Shown here piece after piece: positions 45,901 through 57,151 of a stretch of DNA of 64,000 bases. The notes under the pieces are model-generated. The model was not told the origin of the DNA. It worked only from the letters and a program-made list of their open reading frames with translations, and ran no database searches. The stretch's first letter is position 1. Each line of letters begins with the position of its first letter. Source of the DNA: Amyelois transitella (Eukaryota > Arthropoda > Insecta > Lepidoptera > Pyralidae); the NCBI RefSeq assembly GCF_032362555.1, contig NC_083522.1, forward strand, positions 4,876,001 through 4,940,000. Direction: 5' to 3'. A program made the translations under genes and the position numbers.

Positions 45901-48900
45901 ATTTATTACATTACAGCGTTTATAAATTATTTTAATTCAACCATAATTTGTCATCAAACATATTTTATCTTTTTATAAATGTTTATAAAATTTCTATGCT
46001 TCAATGGAAATAGCAAGGAGTTGTAAGTAACAATGTAGTTGCATAAAATATTAGATGATGCTAACGAATGCTTCTGATAAGGCAAATATTCGACAAAATA
46101 TCAAAAGCAGAAATAAAAGCTGTGCCAAATCTTTTAAGAAATGATAATAGTGGCACTGAAAAAATCACTTTAACTGCACTGTTAAAGAAGATAGCACAGC
46201 ATAACAAACAAGCACTTTAGAATGAAATGAATCAAATAATGTTGTAAATGTAATTGGATCTGGATATTCTAATACAAAGGCCTTCGCACATAGCACTCAT
46301 TTGATGCTGAAATTCAAAGTGAAGTGTTCAAATATACATCTGCAAATTTCATAGAATTTCTCGCACATTTGTATACTTTTTTATTCCACCCTAAGGAACA
46401 CGATTAAATATTTTTATAGTTTCAGCATCAAGTGGGTCGATTGGCTAAATAAACCTCCACTACAATTTACTAATATGAATTTAACTACCACTACGACAGG
46501 TTACAATATGTAAAAGCTGATGAAAAATTAGTTAGTCCCAAAATAATTCGTGCTTCTATTTCATTGCCAATTTGCTCATGTTTGTAACCGTCTTAATGTG
46601 GTGCTGTTAACACACAAATAATTTTTACTAGTATACTAGCTGTCAATAATATTTGTCTATAAAACCATAATTTAGATATATGAAAGTGAGAAACATAAAA
46701 TTTATCTTGTTTCTCACTTGTACTAATAAACAACTTTTGTTGGACGTATGTGTATTGCAATGAAAATAATTCTGCCTGTCCAGCCTACCTATACTACCTA
46801 GATACCTGTCTGAAGCCTGGAATATAAAACGTTTAATCATATTTCTCATCATAGCGTAACCACGTTCCTTATCTTCAAAGTTTACATTTCCTGACACATT
46901 TCCTGCCGTGAAATACATTGAAAACCTTATTAACTTGCCTGGCATTTTCCGTTTCGGAAGGAACTCTTACATTTGTTATCATATTCTCAGATTGTTTTGT
47001 TATTAGAGCGATATAATATTGACAGCTGGTAGAACTAGTAACGTCTGTACGTAAATGAGTGTAACGTTGGTGGATGTTGGCCAAGGACTGGGCGCAGCTG
47101 GTGCAGAGTCTCGTCGAGTCCGGCTGGACCGCGCACGTCCAAGTCGCGGAAAATGTACGACACCCTCACACATACACAATCACTTTTTATACATAAGTTT
47201 GTCATTTGCTGAAAAAGTATTAAATCGAAAAAGAAAACAAAAATGCGAACAAATATTAACTTTTTATTCTTTCAGCCTTCTCATAAAATAAGTGTTTAAA
47301 CAATACGTGCTATAAAAAAGAAAGTTATGGTATTTGTTCCTTTTCAGCAAGTAGCATAATCTATCGTAAAAATTGACATAAGAAACGAAAAACATGGGAT
47401 GAAATGACATGCTTGATAATATTTGAAATGGATCTTGACACCAGTATTACTGATAAAGGATATTTTTTTTTAATAATTTATTTATGATAAATTCATGAAG
47501 TATTTATAAATGTCTTCTTCCTATGTTTTTATAACGTGAGCAAGTATCGGTATTAATTTGACCCACAGCGCTATTTCATACTATTCCTACTAAAGGGTAA
47601 ACAAAAATTTTCAGTGATATTTTATTTCAATAACACATAGAAAATATGGATACTTTTTCTTTTATAATACAATTACACACACATTTTTATTTATTGTAAT
47701 TCACACTATTCAATATTATTTGCTATATTGATTTTATAAAATGATCACGCCTTTGCAAGATTATGTGCCTAAAACATCAATAGAAAAACCCATATCAAAA
47801 TTAGCTTCATATTATAAGCAGAATTTTTTGGCATGTTCGTACAAAGATTTTGCTTTAGAAACTTTTACGTTCCAATCGTCTAAATATAATACGTCCACCA
47901 AATGGCGCAAAGGAATTTAAGTCCTATATTTCATATACCATGTCATATCATATATTCATAGGCAATAAACGTCATATGCGACAGTCAATCTGTGTAGAAA
48001 AAATCGTAATAAGCCGTCGCTGTTAAAAACGCATGCCTTCGCGTCGTATTCATTTATTTCCTTTGAAATGTTGTATGTTTAACACAAATTATTTTCATGA
48101 AATATTGTTACTGTCTCGAGCTAAACTAAGTCGTTTTTATTTTGATTTATCAGTATATAGTGTTAGTATTACCTAGTACTCGTAGTATACTTTTAGACAA
48201 GATAAATATACTACTCTGTCAAGAAAGTAGCAGGAAAAGATCAATAATACACAAACTGTTTGTTATTCATCCAAATTTATTTTATCACCTTCAAAATATG
48301 CTCCTTTAGAAACGATACACTTACGCCAACGAATAATCCAATCATCAAAACATTTTTCAAACGCTGTTTCCGGAATTGAGGTCAGTTCTCGCCGCGAATT
48401 CTCTTTTATGTCTTCTACCGATTGAAAACGGGTGCCACGAAGTGGTAATTTGAGTTTAGGAAAAAGAAAAAAGTCGGCTGGAGCCATATCTGGTGAATAT
48501 GGTGGTTGCTCGATGGTATTTGTTGAGTGTTTGGTTAAAAATTCGTTCACAATGATGGCCTTGTGCGAAGGTGCATTATCATGGTGCAAAATCCAAGAAT
48601 TTTCTTTCCACAAATCTGGCCTTTTTCGTCGGATTTGCTCTCTTAAACGCCGCATAACACTCAAATAATATTCCTTATTTACCGTTTGACCTTCCGGCAA
48701 GAATTCCGAGTGCACAACACCGCGATAGTCAAAGAAAACAGTCAACATGACTTTGACTTTTGAACGACTTTGGCGTGGTTTTTTCGGTTTCGGTTCAGTT
48801 GGAAGGCGCCACTCCGAAGCTTGTTGACTAGTTTGCATGTCAAACTCGTAAACCCACGTCTCGTCACCAGTAACAATGCGTTTCATGAATGTTGGGTCGG

Positions 48901-51433
48901 AATTGACTCGTTCTAGCATGTCCTCAGCGACTCTCATGCGATTGAGTTTTTGAAAAAAATTCAGGTCTTTTGGGACTAGCCGAGCGGCAACATGTTTCAT
49001 ACCCAAATTATTAGTTAAAATGGTACGGATCGACTCGTGAGATACAGAAAGTTCGGTGGCTATCTCTCTCAAAGTTGAATGAGGATTTTCAGTCACTATT
49101 TCCTTCACTTTTGCGATGTTAACTTCAGTTGCAGACGTTGATGGCCTACCAGAGCGAGGCAAATCTTCCATCACATCTCGACCGCTTTTGAACGCTTTGT
49201 ACCACTCATAAGCACGAGTTTTTGATAAAGTCGATTCACCGTAAGCCTTCTGTAACATTTTCAGTGACTCCGAACACGATATTCCATTGGCAATGCAAAA
49301 TTTAAGACAAACTCTTTGTTCGATGTTTTTATCCATTATGAAATTAGCAATACACACTAGATATGATATAACTAAAAATAGCACTGTATTTAATGTGAAC
49401 AACAGATGCAACTCAAACTCCGCGCCAAAATGGAAAACAGTTGTGCCAATCTAACAACAACAAAAAAAACAAAAATTTGAATTTGGAACCATAAATAAAT
49501 AATCCATTCCCGATACTTTTCTGACTGAATGTAGGTAAACTAGATTTATATTTGATGCATGACGAATTTCAAGTCATGTCACAGCACTAGTTAGAAGCAT
49601 GTTAAAGGATTACTTAATAGACGTTCCCCGAATTGATGCACTCCATTGTTAAATACGAATAATTTCCAGTTTATTCTATTTGTTTAATCGCTCGCTTTGT
49701 TTCTCAACATGTGATTGAACAATGCTTACTTTCTTTGTATCCTTTGTAATTTTAACGTTATGTAGAATATAGTGGAGTCGTGGCATTATTTTTCAGGATT
49801 TGCTGCATTTCTCGGTGTTTTTTCTTGCTTGCTATGACCGCTTTCATTTGATTTCAATTTTACACAATTGGGTTTTTCGTTTGGCAGATGGACTCACCCG
49901 TGTCTAATTACAATACGACGTATATGAATCACAGTTCACCGCATTCGCAACAGACAACGAATACGACGCATACATATTCCCAGGTAAGGCTTGTTTTTTG
50001 TTAAGTCCAAAGTAATGAGATTTTTTTTTGACGTATTTGTTTATTGTACGTAGTTTAAAAAAGACGACGACGATACAACTAGCTTTAATGGTTAAAGGGT
50101 TCACCTTCAGCAGGTTTGATCGTGCCGCAGATCCTGAACAAAACCGAGAGCACCATAGAGCACGGGCGGAGAAGTGGGTACTCCACCCGCTTCTCCGCCC
50201 GTGTAAACCGGAAAAATCCCGTTACCTTCTGTTCCCGCGGCAATTTCCAAAAGTCCTTTCTTAGTGGGTGCCTACATTATGGCAGCTATCTGCATGCCAA
50301 ATTTCAGCTCGACCTATCTAGTAGTTTAGACTTTGGGTTTACAATGTCCCCCTGTTTTCTCAGTCTGTATTATTCCTTTATCTCGAAAAGTTTTGATAGA
50401 CGGTTTTGTTCCTGTTTAAAATGTGGGAAAGAGGAAAGTTTTTTGTGGAAGGTTAAATCTATAAATAAGCCGGGGCGGATATTGTGATTTTTAAAGTTTC
50501 GGGATATTATAATTTGTTCTGGCGTTAGTGAAGATAATATTGCGTACTATTTGTCACCAGGGCGGTCACTCCCACCAGCAGCACCAACACCAGCACCAAC
50601 ACCAGCACCAGCACCAACAGCAGTCCCACTCTCCGCCGGCGCGGGCGAGAGACCCGGTGCCGGGCGGCGGAGGGTTCCCGGCGCTACAGCCGCTCGCCTC
50701 GCCCTCCGCGCCGCGCACCCCCGCCACCCCCGCCAGCATCCCCGACATCATACTGACGGGTGAGTGAGGCGGTGTTACCAACATCAACAGCAGGCTCACA
50801 CTCCGCAGCGAGGCGAGAGATAAATGTTTTCGAAATTCGAAATTGCCGTTGTTAAGGTTAGTAGCATCATAAGAATATAAGTACTGAAATACCATGATGC
50901 TACGTTTCTGATTCAACCGAAGTGAATATCTTTTGTACGCATCGTGTGACGGAAGTGTTGATTGGGAACCGCGACGTTGACAATGTATCCATAGAAATTT
51001 TGATAAGGCCACCTAGCATTTTTCACACTTTCTAAAAGGATATTTCATGCAATATTATCATCTTACCGGCTTAAGTCCAGTTGGCATCCTCAGCTTTTTA
51101 AAGTGGAGTTCAGATTAAGCCTTTACTCATGATCCACTCTAGGATAAGAAGGTAAGTCACGAAGGGACTCCCATCTATACTCTGCAATCTTTCAGGTCAC
51201 GCTAGCCTCGCTTGGGTGATGGTAGCACATGCAGTTGCCGCAAGTTTACTACATCTGTAACTTAAAAACTTGCAGATTACTCGGGCGAGATAGACGCGGG
51301 CATATTCGGCGGCGAGGAGGCACAATTACGTGAAGGCCTCGACCTCGACGACTTGACGCTGTTGACGGAGGAGCCCAGCGCTCTACTGCCGGACTCGGCC
51401 GTCGAACACGAGTTCCGGCTCGACCGGTTGTAG
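33906..51433 (+). CDS. CRTC: CREB-regulated transcription coactivator (13 exons)
   Basis: Exons: 33906-34019, 34549-34731 (end uncertain), 36188-36351, 38133-38290, 38575-38671, 40175-40349, 40641-40799, 41960-42007, 44844-44954, 45404-45499, 49888-49983, 50561-50759, 51276-51433; about 585 residues. Exon 1 is the CREB-binding domain ([20 protein letters not shown]). Exon 2 has SGSLPNV. Exons 3-4 have [11 protein letters not shown] and [13 protein letters not shown], which matches the SIK phosphorylation and 14-3-3 site that keeps CRTC in the cytoplasm. Exon 6 has [13 protein letters not shown] after a Gly run. Exon 12 has a His-Gln repeat and [12 protein letters not shown]. The last exon is acidic (LDLDDLTLL), the transactivation domain. 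CRTC enters the nucleus after calcium, cAMP or fasting signals and boosts CREB target genes. Exon 2 reads into a stop at 34777 and its donor (aag|gttcct) is poor. Confidence 0.93.
34732..36187. other. CRTC intron 2
   Basis: AT-rich with no exon recognised. If the exon 2 donor is not used, the reading frame continues to the stop at 34777-34779, giving a truncated isoform. No strong poly(A) signal is seen close by. Confidence 0.4.
36352..38132. other. CRTC intron 3
   Basis: About 1.8 kb, AT-rich, no exon or clear mobile element recognised. Confidence 0.35.
38672..40174. other. CRTC intron 5
   Basis: About 1.5 kb. A degenerate family D repeat lies near 38785-38870. The rest is AT-rich with nothing recognised. 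Confidence 0.35.
42282..42333. repeat. Perfect 25-bp palindrome with 2-bp spacer
   Basis: The left arm (42282-42306, starting ACCCTCCGATCTTGG) and right arm (42309-42333) are exact reverse complements separated by 'ga'. In CRTC intron 8. Confidence 0.95.
44414..44630 (+). repeat. tRNA-derived SINE
   Basis: The 5' end has a good A box ('tggcgcagcggtggtgcg') and B box ('ggtcccgggttcgaattcc'), followed by a T run and an AT-rich tail. The tRNA-like part lacks an intact acceptor stem, so it is a SINE head. Confidence 0.7.
44951..45211 (+). repeat. Imperfect tandem duplication over a CRTC splice donor
   Basis: The segment from 44951 (tacg|gtaagtgttaa...) recurs from 45102 (tacg|gtaaatgttaa...), offset 151 bp, with shared 'gtgaattttgattgtga', 'cgcacata' and 'ttttgttctata'. 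Copy 1 carries the exon 9 donor; copy 2 carries a look-alike. Confidence 0.75.
48214..49531 (-). mobile_element. Complete mariner transposon
   Basis: 1,318 bp flanked by TA on both sides (48212-48213 and 49532-49533). The ends are imperfect inverted repeats: the left reads CTCTGTCAAGAAAGTAGCAG and the right, on the minus strand, CATTCAGTCAGAAAAGTATC. An intact transposase frame lies between. It sits in CRTC intron 10, antisense to the gene. Confidence 0.93.
48263..49336 (-). CDS. Mariner transposase (DD34D)
   Basis: The ATG at 49336 ([14 protein letters not shown]) is chosen because it matches the usual family start and no upstream ATG exists in frame. The 357-residue protein has an N-terminal helix-turn-helix pair ([11 protein letters not shown] linker; [17 protein letters not shown]), the catalytic motif [19 protein letters not shown], and [16 protein letters not shown]. 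Thirty-four residues separate the second and third catalytic Asp. It cuts and pastes the element at TA sites. No stop or frameshift is seen, so activity is plausible. Confidence 0.95.
   Translation of the reverse strand: MDKNIEQRVCLKFCIANGISCSESLKMLQKAYGESTLSKTRAYEWYKAFKSGRDVMEDLPRSGRPSTSATEVNIAKVKEIVTENPHSTLREIATELSVSHESIRTILTNNLGMKHVAARLVPKDLNFFQKLNRMRVAEDMLERVNSDPTFMKRIVTGDETWVYEFDMQTSQQASEWRLPTEPKPKKPRQSRSKVKVMLTVFFDYRGVVHSEFLPEGQTVNKEYYLSVMRRLREQIRRKRPDLWKENSWILHHDNAPSHKAIIVNEFLTKHSTNTIEQPPYSPDMAPADFFLFPKLKLPLRGTRFQSVEDIKENSRRELTSIPETAFEKCFDDWIIRWRKCIVSKGAYFEGDKINLDE
50161..50203. repeat. GC-rich hairpin, 19-bp arms, 5-nt loop
   Basis: The left arm (50161-50179, cacgggcggagaagtgggt) and right arm (50185-50203) pair with one G-T type mismatch around loop 'actcc'. 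It lies in CRTC intron 11. Confidence 0.9.
50204..50480 (+). repeat. Dispersed repeat fragment
   Basis: 'aaatcccgttaccttctgtt', 'aatttccaaaagtcctttct' and 'catgccaaatttcagctc' are phrases of a common lepidopteran element body. A short relative lies at 42440-42520. In CRTC intron 11. Confidence 0.45.
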
Positions 51434-54400
51434 TACCGCGCAGTGCCTGCCGCCCGCCACGCGTAGGGATGTCGGTGATGTTTTTTGAAATTGGAATTAT
51501 CTTTTCTTTTTTGTTTGTTGCCAGATTTAAATTGTAATTTGTCATTGTTGTCCTTTTAATGAGTTGAAAAGTTTGAGTTTATTTTATTATCTATTTTTAA
51601 AGTTGGAATTCATATTTTTATTAGAGAAGATTGTTACTTTTTTATTATTATCAGTATCTGACGGCCAAAATGTGACATGCAAGTTTCGACACTAGGAAGG
51701 AATAACTTTCAGTCACTTGTCACTCGCAAAATATGCAATGGAATGGACTGTTTACGGCCAGTAAGATACGATTTAATTAACTTATCGCAGACTTGATTCC
51801 TTATTTTTACATTTTTTTTTTTTTGCTTATAATTTTTAATTGTTCAGTCAATTTTAACATTTTGTTATGATAAATTAATTGGAAATCTAGATGATATATT
51901 TACACACCAACATAGATATTTACTAATAAACATTTGACAATCACAAAGGAAAAATATCCAGTGTTGATATTTTTCAATATATTTACTAATAAATGTGAAA
52001 TTCGACCGACATCCCTTCTGACCGCCACGATCGCATTCCTACTGTTTGACGATGACTCCCTATACTTCATGACAATTCGTTTCAAGTCTGAGCTAGAAGG
52101 TAGAGGTAGCGAGGCGGGCAGGGCGCGAGAGCTAGTAACATTCCGGTCGCGCGCCGACATCCGCAGACTTAATGAGTGCAAGTGTTCAATGTGGTTTTAA
52201 CGTTTTACTCATGTTTCTAATTCGGAGGGTTAGGTATGTTAGTCTTAGATTTTTTAAATGGTAATCGATCAATTTATCGACGATTCGTGTACAGCATGAA
52301 GTGATTATTTTTTAGTATTGTGAATATTTACTCGAATATCATTAGGGAATTTGATTCGGATTATATTGAGACAATTTTATTACTGATCTTTTAATGTGAG
52401 GCTGTAAAGCCGGTTCTTTGTAAATACAACTTGAAGTGTTCACTTAATTGAAATTGCATTTATCGCTAATGTTGCATGCTGGTACGGCTGGCTTTCGATT
52501 GCGTTCAACGAATTGTCAAACGTTAGTTTTTATATGCACTTGCGCAATTTGTGTATCGGAAACGTACAATTGTTTTGGTAATTAAGGCACTATGCGCCGC
52601 ACTCTACGTTACTATCTTTATTACACGATTGCATCTTTAGCGGTAACGGTTCATAGGCCGGGGTTGATTTATATGGAACCTTTGTGGTTTGATAAGGTTA
52701 GAGGTTTATCCATAGGTATTTTTACCTTCGCAAACGGTAGACCAGCCCGCTTATTCAAGAGCATAGACGAAGCATGTTTTATCTTGTCTCCCCGTCTCTT
52801 TTTAACACTTGGTATTACGTCTAAGATAAAGGGAATATAAGACATATATATATTGTTAACGTTCATGAATAAGTCCCCAGAAATAATTCTAAGATAAGTG
52901 GATGTAAATGAGTATATGTGCATAGGCCTTAATTATTGTTTGTTTTTATCCATTGAAATTAGGTTATGACTGTAGTTGTATTTCATTCCGAATTAATACT
53001 ATTAGAAAATGTATACAGGAAACACCAAAGAAAGATATTTTTTTGTCTTTTATTTTATGTTATGAACTTGAACGTTAAACGTTTATGTTTATTATTTAAT
53101 GAAATAATTGTACGTTGAAGATACTCTTTGGCACTCTTTTCATCATAAAAACACTGAGCATGAGATGCAATTTACTAGCCGGCAGCAACGAGTAGACTAG
53201 TCTTAACTACCCCAATGTACCTAATACAAGCGGTCACACATATCTTTCTTTTTTATCATTTTTACAGGGTGTTAAATCAGAAGACACGCACCACTGAGTC
53301 ACAGTTTTAATTTGTATTTAAAGTTTCTCAAACGGTAAAGTTTTAAAAATCTCTATAAATAAGGATCAGCCTATATTTTTCTCGGTTCATTTACTAGTGT
53401 GTCTTGAATTTACATAAAACTAACAAAAACAAAACAGCCGAAAGGTTTCCTACATCAAATTTGTGACCGCCCTTGAACTTACAACTTTCATACTAGCTTC
53501 TCGGTGTTACTTAGCATGAATACATTATGCCCCAATTCCTTTCTACATATTATAATTAATTAGAATATCCATTTACGAGCATGTAAATAAGAGAGTTGTT
53601 ATTAAAGTTTTTAATAAGCTTTTGTCGCAAACATATCTTGTGTACGTGTGGTTGCGATCTCGATACCGTCAGGGACTTTAAAACTTTGTTATAATTAATA
53701 TCACAGTTTATTCGAGTGTTTGACAAATACTCTACAATAGGTCCGAGCGAATAATTGCATTTCACACGGTTAAAATTTTTATAATCTGACTTAAATAGTT
53801 TTAAGTTTAATAAATTTAGTTATAACGCGGGGTGCTCGCAATATTAAATTTAGTCATATCAATTTGTTGTTTAAGTCGTTAGGTTCGTGCGTGGTACACT
53901 TGCATTATGGTGGGCGGTGTGGAAACTTTTTTAAATTAATTGCAAAATACCACATACAATTTAAGCTCGTATTCGCGTACTTTTCTCTGGTTCTTCTGCA
54001 TCAAATGTCAGCCCAAAGACCTATATTCCCATTATCCACCTCTTATACATGACGCACCGCGCACGACTTATACAGGGTTATTTTTTATAAACAAGAAACC
54101 ATTTAACAATTGAATCATAACATCAAACTAAACAACTTTTACTATTCGACCCACCTCAATATCGCGAAAAAAATATCGGCTTCATACAAAATGTGCATGC
54201 ATAGGCAACCGGAACGTATGAAAAAGCTGATTTTATTTTCGCAATTTCGCGATTCCATAGTTAAAGTTATATTTTTGTTAATTAAAAATAAACCTGTATA
54301 CGGCCTATGAATTTGGTGTGTATTTTCCAAATATTGTGAAAAACTGACAATGTACAAATTATTTTATTCTCGTTAACAATGTGTGTTAGTTAATATTGCG

Positions 54401-55425
54401 AGTATCTCAAACCATACATATATAGACACGTGTTTTGTTTTGTAAATGCTCATTTAATTACGTTTTAAGAGTCTAGTCATCAAATTATGAGTTTCAAACG
54501 AAATAGAACCTGTTTTTTGCACCAATGAGAGACTGAGCCGAGGTTCGTGCGGTTTCAATCCATTCCAAATGAATACAATTCGCACACATCTGTGTATGGA
54601 CTAGGGAATGGTCCGGTGATCAAACATTGTTTTCCTTTAACTTCTGTTGATAAATATCAATTATACGAGATCATAGAAAAAGAAAAATAGGAAATATTTT
54701 GAAGAAGCGCTTTACTTTTGAAATTAAGAAGTAAATGCACTTGAATGGAGATTACCTTTATTCTTACTATATTTGACGTACTGGAGCGAACACAAGTTAG
54801 CTCAGTTAGCATTTCTAAGGGTTTTTCTTAATTTTAAATGAAATATTTTGGTTAATTTTAGGTTCGACCAGTTTCCATGCATTCTTGTCACAACCAGGTT
54901 TGGAACAATTGCCAAAATAAAGCAATGAATGACATCATGTAAGTTGTACATTATACTATGATTAGAATGCCATTCACAATAACAAAGCATATTGTTAATG
55001 TCTTTTAAAGTTTAATTTCTATTCCGATAAGAGGTATGTACTGTATGACAGATAATGTAAACTATATTAATAGTTGTATGATAAATGTGATAAAGGAAAA
55101 AGCACAACATTAATCATAGCGGAGCCTAATCAGATTTTAAAGTAAGTTTCTTTTCTTAAAAGTTTAAATAGTGTTTTCTAAATTAAATTCATTACTACAT
55201 GTTGTAAGCTAGATTCTGCCAAACGCAGTTTATTATGTTTGACCTAAAGTGTTTGAAGCGGTTTGTACATCAGTTTAAAATACGTTGGCCTTCAAATCTC
55301 CGTATATACCATACTTTTACTTCGAAACTGTGATAAGTGTGGCAGATACTTAGTATTGAAGACCAATATATTTATTTGTATGTAAATAGATTTTTAGTAA
55401 TAAAGTTTATCGTAGAAATAAACGG
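51434..55425 (+). other. Probable CRTC 3'UTR and downstream spacer
   Basis: No second gene is seen in this 4-kb stretch; open frames are short and AT-rich. Insect CRTC genes can have long 3'UTRs, so the transcript may extend to the tandem AATAAA at 55399 and 55417. The boundary is not proven. Confidence 0.35.
55399..55422 (+). terminator. Tandem poly(A) signals, possible CRTC 3' end
   Basis: AATAAA at 55399-55404 and again at 55417-55422, followed by a T/GT-rich run (tctttgtttttatgtat). Confidence 0.35.
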
Positions 55426-57048
55426 TCTTTGTTTTTATGTATAATGATACGGATATGACAAATTTAAGTATAATTTCGCATATTGAAAATTAATCGACGG
55501 ATGAAGTAGGAGTTAGGTCTTTTTTAATTCTTATTTCTCGGAGGTGTTGATTCTCATAGTTGTCGGGTGACAAATTGTAAGAATATTCTTTTTCTTGGCG
55601 TATATAATATAAAGTAAAATATGTTGTGACTCGGGTAAACTATATCTGAATAACTTCTCCATCAAAATGATTGAATTCGTTTGACAATTATTGAATTCAT
55701 GTTATTTTCTCTATGATTTGCCAGCCTCATCATTTTCTGAGCAAAGGCAGTGTCATAAATATTTAGTCACATTCACACAGTCCCGAATTACGGATAAGTA
55801 TTAATGTGCATTAAATATACAGAAGGAAAGAATACTAAAATACAAAATGTAGAACAAAGTATGTGCAAGCCGCTTTAGCACAGAGTTCAAGTCAGGTGCA
55901 ATATGGTGTTTAATACTTTGGAGTTTATCGACATTTATTTAGATCTATATTTGTTACATTTGTATTGTATAAAAGATGTTCAAAAAAATTCTAAATTATA
56001 TATGCAGGCGGTAGACTAACCGGACTATTGCCACATTGCATTTGAGAGTACTCAAAGTTATGAAACTGTTGTTTTTTTTTTACCTTTTTGCATTTCGGAG
56101 TTAGGTTACGAATAATGATAAATAGAGTACATGATTTGTGCAGTTACGAGAAAGCGTTTTCCTTGCCCGTGAAAGCGTCGAGACACCAAAACGTGTGATT
56201 GAGTATTTTTACAAATTCTTATTCTATTTGATCAATTTGTATGACATTAAATATAAGAAGTAAATGTTTTCTCTCAAATATGCACAAACTTGAAGATTTT
56301 TCAGTAAAATGTTTCAGAGGTTTGTTTTATTTAAACCAAATGTACATAATAAGTGTGATAGAGATGAAACGGTCTCATTTAAAATAAAATTGTTGTAAGT
56401 ATTATGTATTTTTATTGACAATTATAAGTCCTTTAAGTCTCCTCCTTTATTTAAAAAGAAATTGCTTAATATTTATTTAAACTTTTATTTAATAAATCTC
56501 AAATATAAAAGCCAGAACCAAAACTAATATTAAAAATTCGCGTTCACCAGCAGAACTATTGATTGAACAATATTTTGTTTACAATATAGGTATATTGTAA
56601 ACAAAATATTGTTCAATCGTAGGTAGGTACCTACATCACGTTTTTAGATAGGATATACGTTACAAGTAGAGACTGGTCGATCTGTCGGTAGACAGAGCCC
56701 ACAGTGTCTAAAATTCTGATTCTGATATGTTGACCTGGAATATATTGGAAAAAATAACACACTGGTCAAGAATGTATAAGGTAGGATTTTGTTGACGTGA
56801 CTACGGATAAATGAAACTAACCATTGTCATACTGGTGTGGCAATATGGTGTGACTACGGATAGGTTTTTTTCCTCCTGGCTAATATACATCCTCACCACT
56901 CTGCAGATAAGCCCATTGATGTACCCATCATTAGTATAAAAAAGCAATGTTTATTTTTAATAAATACCTACCTACCTCGTGTTACTAGTTACTAGGATTT
57001 ATTCGTTCTGTATGAGTTTAAGTTATAAACCTATATTAAAACCTCGCT
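55426..57048. other. Intergenic
   Basis: AT-rich. Contains the 28-bp perfect palindrome (56561-56618) and a family C repeat fragment (about 56870-56925). No gene seen. Confidence 0.4.
56561..56618. repeat. Perfect 28-bp palindrome with 2-bp spacer
   Basis: The arms 56561-56588 (starting GATTGAACAATATTTTG) and 56591-56618 are exact reverse complements around 'gg'. Confidence 0.95.
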
Positions 57049-57049
57049 G

Positions 57050-57055
57050 TATAAA
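57050..57055 (+). promoter_or_regulatory. TATA box of the acidic secreted protein gene
   Basis: TATAAA in 'cgctgtataaatgtcag', about 100 bp upstream of the ATG at 57152. Confidence 0.5.
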
Positions 57056-57151
57056 TGTCAGACGAGTAAAATTAGAAAAAGAAATAACTTACATTCCGCT
57101 TTCCCGTCAACTCGTCAGATCTTTCTGAATATTTTATAGTAACGAACAAAT

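Larger units (their letters stand above)
45500..49887. other. CRTC intron 10
   Basis: The 4.4-kb intron carries the mariner (48214-49531) and a short coding-like GC-rich island at about 47080-47165. The rest is AT-rich. Confidence 0.4.

Noticed and set aside
46000-46420. Possible decayed gene in CRTC intron 10
   Set aside because: It reads slightly coding-like but has stops in all frames and no motif I can name.
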